A stretch of DNA of 11,505 nt from contig QNZR01000177.1 in NCBI GenBank assembly GCA_003978475.1, positions 1-11,505 of the forward strand. Reading direction: 5' to 3'. This DNA is from Sulfurimonas sp. GTDB taxonomy: Bacteria; Campylobacterota; Campylobacteria; Campylobacterales; Sulfurimonadaceae. Position 1 is the stretch's first letter; every line of letters begins with the position of its first letter. Position numbers and translations under genes: made by a program. Shown here piece by piece: positions 5,422-11,505 of this stretch. The notes beneath the pieces were generated by a model, which did not search any database, had not been told where the DNA came from, and saw nothing but the letters and a program-made list of their open reading frames with translations.

Positions 5422-6006
5422 TTAAATTTTAAACTTATAAATAAGGCTGACGTAGGTGGTCACCATATTGTCAATATCGTAGGTATAGGGAGTTTTTGTT
5501 CCGGTACCATCATCGACGTAGCGGGTATTTTCAGCATTTAAGTTCATATAGCGTACACCAACTTCAATGTCAAAGTTGTGGTTTAACGAAAAGTTCACAC
5601 CAAGATCGCCACCAAAATAACCCTGCGATATCTCACGCACACTACCGGAGGCATCGTCAAACTCCATGTTCATCAAGCCGACGTTCACTCCGGCAAAAAT
5701 GTTAAATTGTGACGAGAAACGAAACAGGTACTGCAGTTCGGCTCCAAAAGCATTGGCATAGTCAAACTGATCACTCACACTATAGGTACGTCCACCCAAA
5801 AAAATGCGGTAAGTCTGCGCCTCGGCACCAATTTTCAGTCCTATCGATGCGGGACTCTGAGAGTCACTCGGTGCCCCCATATTGTTATTAAGATCAAATG
5901 AACTTACACCGCCTTCTACCGCCACCAATGATTGGGTTTTCCAATCACCTGCATGTAACGAGAGTGCCAAAAACCCTGCACTCACCCATAATACTAACTG
6001 TTTCAC
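5422..6006 (-). CDS. Small outer-membrane beta-barrel protein
   Basis: A 194-residue protein starting at GTG (6004-6006), with AAGGAG five to six bases upstream; that ribosome binding site overlaps the stop codon of the preceding gene. Residues 1-19 (MKQLVLWVSAGFLALSLHA) are a signal peptide with likely cleavage before GDWK. The rest is a series of amphipathic strands with alternating hydrophobic and aromatic residues separated by acidic loops, for example SIGLKIGAEA, YRIFLGGRTYS, AFGAELQYLFRF, FNIFAGVNVGLM, YFGGDLGVNFSL, FDIEVGVRYMNL and TTYVSLIYKFKI at the end. That is about the number needed for an eight-stranded OmpA/OmpW-like barrel. No peptidoglycan-binding domain is present. It follows the large repeat lipoprotein by nine bases, so the two are probably co-transcribed and translationally linked. 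The specific function is unknown. Confidence 0.85.
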   Translation of the reverse strand: MKQLVLWVSAGFLALSLHAGDWKTQSLVAVEGGVSSFDLNNNMGAPSDSQSPASIGLKIGAEAQTYRIFLGGRTYSVSDQFDYANAFGAELQYLFRFSSQFNIFAGVNVGLMNMEFDDASGSVREISQGYFGGDLGVNFSLNHNFDIEVGVRYMNLNAENTRYVDDGTGTKTPYTYDIDNMVTTYVSLIYKFKI

Positions 6007-6015
6007 TCGTTCTCC

Positions 6016-9000
6016 TTAATTTAATTCTGCGCTAAATCGGCTTGGAACCTCAACCGTAACCGTTCCCTCTTCACCCGGTTTGGCAGTAATAAACACTTCA
6101 TACTCTACAGTTCGGTCACATCCGGTAAAGATATTATCCAATATGCTAGTCGCATCAAAGACAAGATTGCCCGAATCTAAATTACTCGTATTACCGTCTA
6201 AGAAAGCGACATTACTCGTCGAAATGTATCCTTTGCTCCCGACTAATGCCAACGGATGCGCATACCCATACTGCATTGTGTATCCGGTATCTACAATATC
6301 TACGGTACTGTAACCGCGCCCCCGGTACATCGTCCCCACACCGGTATACGAAACTTTTCGCACCTCTTTAATGCCGACACCAGTTAAAAAGCGCTTATAG
6401 GCATTACCGATTCGAACGGTTTGGTTAATACTGTTGGAATAGCCCAAAATATTCGCCGCAACAAACACGTCGGCACCGACGAGCGGATAGTCATAAAAAA
6501 GATTCACGATACTTGTACCGTTTTTATCCAACTGAAAAACATCGCCATTTGGAACCACTCGCACATTGTAGTGACCAATCGTGCTGTTACATTTACTGTC
6601 TCTAAAGTTATGTCCGACAACAAAACGCAAATTATTGGCAGGAATACTGGGATTTTCAACGTACTCCTCTTTAAGTTTCAATCGCGTATTGCTCACAATT
6701 TCCAAAATTGTCCAACTCCCCAATGCCGGATACTTGTAGGCATTGTCCGTTGGTGTAAAGGTGATGAGTTTGTCATTGTCAATATCAATGTTTGCAAAAC
6801 TGTGGTCTCCTACCGTATCAAAATAGGTAACGCCACCGACACTGCTGATGGTACCCGCACCGTTAAGATCGTACAAATAGCCAAAATCTCCCAGACCGCC
6901 GGCATCTCGCTCCGAAGAGAGATGGTTGGGATCATCTGCGGGTCCGATAATGGCTGAAACGGTAAAGGTCGGCTCGGTGTTCACCGGGTTACCGTATTGG
7001 TCTGCAACATGCACCACCAGCTCATCCTTAAAGGCGCCTTGAGCACTGTCTTTAAACGAGTCGTTTCTCGTTATAGACAGTGTTGTCGGAGGTCCGGAGA
7101 AAATCACAACACTTTTGATTTCCGTCTCTACCTTGTTAAGTCCCTGTGTATCTTTAAACGAAACCTGCACTTCAAAATCGACAAGACCCGAAATTGTATC
7201 CGTTTTAATGTACGCATTAACCGGATTTTTTCCTCCACCAAGCGAGAGCGAGACACTCTCAGCACCGTTGGCATCTGCCAGTTTTGCCAATGTCGGTCGT
7301 TTGGATGTAATGGTGACATCGCTGATTCTATCGGCTTCGACAACGGAACCCTCTTTGGTTTTTAACACCAGAGTAAAGGGTGTCAGCGTGTCCAGGTTTA
7401 ACGTATTGTCAATACCTACACCAAAGTCAATCACATACTCTTGCAGATCGGGTTGCGGTGTTGTGGTATCTAATGCAAACGTCACATTCACATCGGCACA
7501 CTCGGCATTGCTATCGGCAGCTTTATCACAAAAGCGGTAAACAACCCAGGGCTTGCTCAAATTGTTGAGTGTTCGGTTCAGATCGGCGGGTCCCGTATAG
7601 GTAAACGTCGCTTTGCCGTTTTCCATCGCCATCTCAATACTTGGTGCAATATTTCCAATATCTACCGAACCGGAATTTTCTGCCGGGTATGAGACCCTGA
7701 CAATACCGCTTGTCACCGGTGCATTGTTCACATCAAACCCGAAAATATCAATCGGTACTCCCTTAGAATTCTCCGCTATAACAATCGTACCGCCAAAATG
7801 GCGCAGTACATTGATTTCAGAGTCGGTCGCTTGTGGCGTACCCGGTGAAAACTGTACCGACCACAGCGTAGGATTGCTTGATGCGTTCTCTTTATAGCGG
7901 AACGTAAACTCTGCCGTGGTACCCGCCACTAAAGGATCCGGTGCCGTGTACTGAAACACGGCCTGACCGTTTTTAATGCTCACTTCTGATTCTGCGAACA
8001 GTCCCAAATTACTGCTGTTAGGGTACTGCACAACAATAGTGCCGTCACTTAAAGGGACATTGTTGTCATCAACTACAAGCAGGGTGACGGCAATTTTTTG
8101 TCCCGCTTCCGTAATGACCGACGGTGCGCCTTCAACACGAATGTTAGGGTTAATCGTCGTACCACCTGAAGAGGCATAATTCACCTCAAATGTTTGTGAC
8201 ACGGAAGGATTGGCTGCATCTTGTACGGTAAAAGTGGCCGGAGAAAGCTGTGTTGCTTTGGAGAGGTCTGTCGGCGCTGTGTAAAAAAATGTTCCAACGC
8301 CTCCGTTAATCTGTACTTTTGCCGGTACGGTACCCGCATCAATTCCCGAGGTAATGGCAGCAAGGGGGTATTTAACCTGTACCAAACCGGCATCGACACC
8401 GACACCGCTGGAGTTAAAGGCGTAGACAGCGATCTCTTTTGCCTCTTTAGACTGGGTAACCGTAAACGTGGATTCCGAGAGAACAATTTTGGTAATACCG
8501 CCGGCATCACCGCTGCCACCGCCGCCGGTATTGTCAGCTACTTTTTTATAGGTCACATTCAACAGGGTTTCGCGACCGTTGTCACTGAAAAAACGAAATT
8601 GTGTACCGGTTATGCCGCTCTCTATCAGCGTCTCGATATTTTGGGGCGGCACATATTTAAATTCGGCAATGCCGGCAGTTAACTTCAGCACACCCGGTGA
8701 AATGGTTCCTGAAGGCGTAGCCGTGTTGGTATACTGTACCGAAATATTCCCTTCGGTATTTAATACATTGGCTGAGTTCAATGCACGGACAAAAATGGAG
8801 ATCGCACCCGTGCTGTCATCGACAACCAAAGTATTTCCGTTGGCAATAGAGAGGCTCGCGACCTCTTTGGAACTTGCCGAACCTCCGCCGGTTGCGCTGG
8901 TAAACGGACTCTTTTGGGAATTATTGGTTCCACACCCCGCGAGTATGAGAAATGAGAAAAAAAGTATGAATACATACGACAATTTTTTGTGTAACAACAT
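6016..9000 (-). CDS. Large lipoprotein with tandem Ig-like beta-sandwich repeats
   Basis: I start at the ATG at 8998-9000 (994 residues), with GGGTGG about eight bases upstream; a GTG four codons earlier is too close to that site. The N-terminus is a textbook lipoprotein signal (LILAGC, lipidated Cys23). After a Ser/Gly linker come four related domains of about 100-115 residues: roughly 48-152, 170-275, 286-384 and 394-510. Each has an '[ED/SD]G.[IV].V.Y' strand (EGNISVQY, AGLVQVKY, DGTIVVQY, SGIVRVSY) and near its end 'G.A.F.Y..P' (AGIAEFKYVPP, GGVGTFFYTAP, NGQAVFQYTAP, NGKATFTYTGP). This resembles invasin/Big-type Ig repeats. Domains 1 and 2 are joined by a GGGGSGDAGG linker. Two more beta-rich domains (about 520-690, including VADQYGNPVNTEP, typical of Big_1) and a unique C-terminal 300 residues follow. 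The only other cysteines form two possible pairs (491/501 and 804/961). Likely a surface or periplasmic structural or adhesion protein; ligand unknown. Confidence 0.88.
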   Translation of the reverse strand: MLLHKKLSYVFILFFSFLILAGCGTNNSQKSPFTSATGGGSASSKEVASLSIANGNTLVVDDSTGAISIFVRALNSANVLNTEGNISVQYTNTATPSGTISPGVLKLTAGIAEFKYVPPQNIETLIESGITGTQFRFFSDNGRETLLNVTYKKVADNTGGGGSGDAGGITKIVLSESTFTVTQSKEAKEIAVYAFNSSGVGVDAGLVQVKYPLAAITSGIDAGTVPAKVQINGGVGTFFYTAPTDLSKATQLSPATFTVQDAANPSVSQTFEVNYASSGGTTINPNIRVEGAPSVITEAGQKIAVTLLVVDDNNVPLSDGTIVVQYPNSSNLGLFAESEVSIKNGQAVFQYTAPDPLVAGTTAEFTFRYKENASSNPTLWSVQFSPGTPQATDSEINVLRHFGGTIVIAENSKGVPIDIFGFDVNNAPVTSGIVRVSYPAENSGSVDIGNIAPSIEMAMENGKATFTYTGPADLNRTLNNLSKPWVVYRFCDKAADSNAECADVNVTFALDTTTPQPDLQEYVIDFGVGIDNTLNLDTLTPFTLVLKTKEGSVVEADRISDVTITSKRPTLAKLADANGAESVSLSLGGGKNPVNAYIKTDTISGLVDFEVQVSFKDTQGLNKVETEIKSVVIFSGPPTTLSITRNDSFKDSAQGAFKDELVVHVADQYGNPVNTEPTFTVSAIIGPADDPNHLSSERDAGGLGDFGYLYDLNGAGTISSVGGVTYFDTVGDHSFANIDIDNDKLITFTPTDNAYKYPALGSWTILEIVSNTRLKLKEEYVENPSIPANNLRFVVGHNFRDSKCNSTIGHYNVRVVPNGDVFQLDKNGTSIVNLFYDYPLVGADVFVAANILGYSNSINQTVRIGNAYKRFLTGVGIKEVRKVSYTGVGTMYRGRGYSTVDIVDTGYTMQYGYAHPLALVGSKGYISTSNVAFLDGNTSNLDSGNLVFDATSILDNIFTGCDRTVEYEVFITAKPGEEGTVTVEVPSRFSAELN

Positions 9001-9054
9001 GCTATATTCCACCCTTATTGTTAGGAGTTTTGTAATTTTTAACGATTAGTGACG

Positions 9055-9060
9055 ATTATA
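9055..9060 (-). promoter_or_regulatory. -10 box of the Ig-lipoprotein/beta-barrel operon
   Basis: A perfect TATAAT on the minus strand, 54 bases before the lipoprotein ATG, would give a leader of about 48 nt. No TTGACA-like -35 box lies 16-18 bases upstream, which is common for Campylobacterota promoters. It lies in the 133-base gap after the BaiN-family gene and suggests the two-gene unit is transcribed on its own. Confidence 0.6.
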
Positions 9061-9122
9061 ACCGAAACTCTTTTAACCTTGCTTTAAAATTTTTAGGCAC
9101 GGCACCCTTATATCGGTCATTC

Positions 9123-9144
9123 AAAAAAATTCGTTAATTTTTTT
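9123..9144. terminator. A/T-only inverted repeat at the end of the BaiN-family gene
   Basis: AAAAAAATT (9123-9131), CGTT, then AATTTTTTT (9136-9144) make a perfect 9-bp inverted repeat that spans the stop codon of the flavoprotein gene, with T runs on both strands. The stem has no G-C pairs, so it would be a poor intrinsic terminator; no better one is visible before the next promoter at 9055-9060. Confidence 0.3.
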
Positions 9145-10291
9145 TGCAGATATGGCGAGCGCACACGGTTGCGGAACTGAATGCCCACTGAAAATTGTAG
9201 CCTCCCAACTCTCCGGTAATATCTACTACTTCGCCGATACAGTAGAGGTTGGCATGGCGTCGGCTCATCAAGGTTCTGGCATCAAGCTCACACACATCAA
9301 TACCGCCGCGACTCACCTCTGCTTTGGAAAATCCAAAGTTTCCCGCCGGAGCGAACGTGTATGATTTTAGCCGCTTCAGTCGCATCAGCATCGATGCGTT
9401 TAAACGATGGCCCGGCATATCTTCCACACCGATATGCTCTAAAAATGTCTTCATAAAACGCTTGGAGAGCGGCAGAGCGGTAGAAAGAAGCTTTTTGCTG
9501 TTTAAAAATACATGTAACTCCTCGTGAGGCAGAAAATCGATCTCAATCTCCCCCTTGCTCCAGTAAAGCGATGCGCTCAATACCGCCGGTCCGCTAATGC
9601 CTTTGTGAGCAAAAAGCATTTCCTCCTCAATACATTTATTGCCGACGCGAATGCGTACATTGCAACTCGTACCGCTTAGTGTCTTCATCCAAAATTGCTC
9701 TTTTTGCAACGTCAACCCCACCAGTGCCGGTGTAAAGGGCGTCGTCTGAAGCTGTAGTTCCTGTGCGAGTTTGATGCCGATGGCACTCGCTCCGATACTA
9801 CGATAACTCTCACCGCCGGTAGCAATGACCAGAGTGGCGGCATCAAAATCTCCCCGGTCGGTATGCACTCTGTAGCCCTGCGGTATCGGTGTTACCGAGT
9901 GAATATGCGTGTCATAAAAAAAATCCGTCCCGCCGGCACGCTGAAGCAGTAATGCGACAATCGCTTTGGCACCCTCACGACAAAAATAGTAACGTTCTTT
10001 ACGCAGCTCCAGAGCAATGGCATGTCGGTGTAAATAGTTGAGAAGATCCTCGTTGCCAAAGTGCTCAAACACCTCGGCAACAAAAGCATCTTCACCCAAA
10101 AAATGTTCCGGTGACACTTCGATGTTGGTAATATTGCACCTACCGCCGCCGGAAATAGCCAACTTTTTTCCTGCAACGCTGTTACCCTCAATCACACCGA
10201 TGTTCAGCCGGCTGTTGCGGCGTAATTCCGCAGCACACATCAACCCGCTTGCTCCGGCACCTAAAATCAATACATCAAATCCGTGTTTCAT
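9134..10291 (-). CDS. BaiN/YhiN (HI0933)-family FAD-dependent oxidoreductase
   Basis: A 385-residue flavoprotein starting MKHGFDVLILGAGASG. The Rossmann motif GAGASG is at 11-16, the ribose-binding acidic residue is E35 in GVIEGN, and the family hallmark GKKLAISGGGRCNITN is at 41-56. The second FAD region includes TLVIATGGESY, and the C-terminal block GEVVDITGELGGYNFQWAFSS (about 353-373) closes the FAD site. Family members are often named 'aminoacetone oxidase' or BaiN (a bile-acid reductase in Clostridium scindens); for most bacteria the substrate is unknown, so neither name should be transferred. I prefer the ATG at 10289-10291 because homologues I recall start a few residues before the Rossmann strand; an in-frame ATG at 10301-10303 would add four residues. 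Neither has a good ribosome binding site. It diverges from rimO across 54 bases. Confidence 0.9.
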   Translation of the reverse strand: MKHGFDVLILGAGASGLMCAAELRRNSRLNIGVIEGNSVAGKKLAISGGGRCNITNIEVSPEHFLGEDAFVAEVFEHFGNEDLLNYLHRHAIALELRKERYYFCREGAKAIVALLLQRAGGTDFFYDTHIHSVTPIPQGYRVHTDRGDFDAATLVIATGGESYRSIGASAIGIKLAQELQLQTTPFTPALVGLTLQKEQFWMKTLSGTSCNVRIRVGNKCIEEEMLFAHKGISGPAVLSASLYWSKGEIEIDFLPHEELHVFLNSKKLLSTALPLSKRFMKTFLEHIGVEDMPGHRLNASMLMRLKRLKSYTFAPAGNFGFSKAEVSRGGIDVCELDARTLMSRRHANLYCIGEVVDITGELGGYNFQWAFSSATVCARHICKKN

Positions 10292-10314
10292 GAACACAAG
10301 CATAACGCATACGC

Positions 10315-10320
10315 TATAAT
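10315..10320 (+). promoter_or_regulatory. -10 box of rimO
   Basis: A perfect TATAAT on the plus strand lies 25 bases before the rimO ATG, giving a leader of about 18 nt that contains AAGGA (10336-10340). No -35 box is evident. The expected -35 position falls at the start of the divergent flavoprotein gene, so the two genes must share this small regulatory space. Confidence 0.6.
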
Positions 10321-10345
10321 GTCACCATTAAGTTCAAGGAAATCC

Positions 10346-11505
10346 ATGCGTAAAACAGTACATATTGTCTCATTGGGATGCACCAAAAACCTGGTCGATA
10401 CCGAGGTGATGATGGGACGGCTGCAACAGTATGAACTCAGTGATGATGCCACAGATGCCGATGTGATTATTGTCAATACCTGCGGATTTATTGACGCGGC
10501 CAAAGAGGAGTCGCTCAATACCGTACTCCGTCTGCATGAACAGCGCAAGGAGGCATCGGTTCTGGTTATGGCGGGCTGCCTTTCGGAGCGCTACCGTGAA
10601 GAACTCGCGCGCGAACTTGACGAGGTCGATATTTTTACCGGCGTAGGTGACTATGACAAAATTGATGAGCTTTTGGCACAAAAACAGAGCCGTTTTAGCC
10701 ATGATGTCTACCTGATTGACGGGGAAGAGCGTGTCGTGACGGGTTCATCCTACCACGCCTACATCAAACTTTCCGAGGGTTGCAATCAGCAGTGCAGCTT
10801 TTGTGCCATCCCCTCTTTTAAAGGAAAACTTCACTCCCGTCATTTAGACTCCATTGCCCGTGAAGTCGAGGTACTGGTTGCCAGAGGCTACTACGATTTC
10901 AGTTTTGTCTCGCAAGACTCCAGCTCCTATTTGCGCGATCAAAATATTAGCGACGGACTGATTCATCTGATTAAGCGTATTGAACTCATTGACGGAGTTC
11001 AAAGTGCCCGCCTGCTCTACCTTTACCCTTCAACGACCAGCACTAAACTTATTCAGACTATTGGTGACTCCAAAGTGTTTCACAACTATTTCGATATGCC
11101 CATTCAACATACCGGTGATGAGATGCTGCGTATCATGAAACGGGGATTGGGAGCCGAGCAGACCTTCAAGCTGCTTGAGCAGATGCGTGCACTTCCTCAA
11201 AGTTTTATTCGCACCAGCCTGATTGTCGGACATCCGCAAGAGAGTGAGGCGATGTTTGAGCACATGTGTACACTTGCCTCCGGTTTTGGTTTTGACCGCA
11301 TGAATGTTTTTAGCTATTCCGACGAGGAAGGTACTCCGGCATACGACATGCAGCATAAAATCGATGCCGACACAATCGCCCGGCGCGCGCAGGTTTTAGG
11401 TGACATTGCCACCGATCTCACGCAAAAAAGCCTGCTTGCTCTCATAGGAAAAGAGATTTCGATTGTTATTGATGCCCCCAGCCAGGAGCATGAATACCTG
11501 CTAAG
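10346..11505 (+). CDS. rimO: Ribosomal protein S12 methylthiotransferase RimO (3' end beyond window)
   Basis: RimO is a radical-SAM enzyme with two iron-sulfur clusters that adds a methylthio group to a conserved aspartate of ribosomal protein S12. The frame opens at ATG 10346 with AAGGA six bases upstream and stays open to the right edge (386 complete codons, of about 440 expected), so the C-terminal TRAM domain is largely missing from view. The N-terminal UPF0004 domain has its three cluster cysteines: C12 in SLGCTKNLVDTE, C46 in NTCGFIDAAKEES, and C78 in AGCLSERY. The radical-SAM motif CNQQCSFC gives C146, C150 and C153, followed by AIPSFKGKLHSR. DIFTGVGDYDKI and YFDMPIQHTGDEMLRIMKRG also match RimO rather than MiaB. 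It is the only clear plus-strand housekeeping gene here. Confidence 0.97.
   Translation, partial: MRKTVHIVSLGCTKNLVDTEVMMGRLQQYELSDDATDADVIIVNTCGFIDAAKEESLNTVLRLHEQRKEASVLVMAGCLSERYREELARELDEVDIFTGVGDYDKIDELLAQKQSRFSHDVYLIDGEERVVTGSSYHAYIKLSEGCNQQCSFCAIPSFKGKLHSRHLDSIAREVEVLVARGYYDFSFVSQDSSSYLRDQNISDGLIHLIKRIELIDGVQSARLLYLYPSTTSTKLIQTIGDSKVFHNYFDMPIQHTGDEMLRIMKRGLGAEQTFKLLEQMRALPQSFIRTSLIVGHPQESEAMFEHMCTLASGFGFDRMNVFSYSDEEGTPAYDMQHKIDADTIARRAQVLGDIATDLTQKSLLALIGKEISIVIDAPSQEHEYLL

Noticed and set aside
5308..5541. A 77-codon plus-strand frame crossing the spacer into the barrel gene
   Set aside because: It overlaps the barrel gene antisense, lacks a ribosome binding site and shows no domain.
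6421..6957. A 178-codon plus-strand frame antisense to the Ig-repeat lipoprotein
   Set aside because: The lipoprotein frame has a signal, domain repeats and a promoter; the opposite frame has no recognisable domain and no upstream signals.

Overview
The window looks like chromosomal DNA of a Campylobacterota bacterium (former Epsilonproteobacteria), most like the free-living Sulfurimonas/Sulfurovum/Sulfuricurvum type. Three things point there. The S2, EF-Ts and RimO proteins resemble the Campylobacter/Helicobacter versions I recall (S2 starts MVTMKDLLECGVHFGHQ; RimO has SLGCTKNLVDTE). The gene order acidic protein - fliR - ABC ATPase - tsf - rpsB is the order I remember from Campylobacter jejuni (about Cj1178c-Cj1182c). 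Recognisable promoters mostly consist of a good -10 box without a clear -35 box. No database search was possible, so the genus is inference.

Layout, left to right. Positions 1-487 (minus) hold the start of an acidic protein with a degenerate receiver domain and tandem 15-residue acidic repeats; it runs off the left edge. Divergent from it, 558-1058 (plus) encodes a small exported protein that looks like a phospholipase-D fold without its catalytic HKD motif. It overlaps the 3' end of fliR (1041-1805, minus) tail to tail. Upstream of fliR, one base apart, is a LolD/FtsE-type ABC ATPase (1807-2451) with a possible leaderless promoter. A small lipoprotein gene (2504-3049) follows, then an AT-rich gap with a candidate plus-strand small RNA, then tsf (3227-4291) and rpsB (4294-5112), which are two bases apart. 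All genes from fliR to rpsB are on the minus strand.

A leader/spacer (5113-5421) separates rpsB from a second minus-strand unit: a 994-residue lipoprotein made of repeated Ig-like beta domains (6016-9000), followed after nine bases by a small predicted outer-membrane beta-barrel (5422-6006, GTG start). Together they look like a surface module, and this pair is the best candidate for an undescribed system. To the right are a BaiN/YhiN-family flavoprotein (9134-10291, minus) and, divergent from it across 54 bases, rimO (10346 to the right edge, plus, truncated).

Functional themes: translation (S2, EF-Ts, and RimO, which modifies ribosomal protein S12), flagellar export (FliR, perhaps with the receiver-like acidic protein), and envelope proteins (two lipoproteins, one predicted barrel, one exported PLD-like protein). 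I see no insertion sequence, CRISPR array, rRNA or tRNA.
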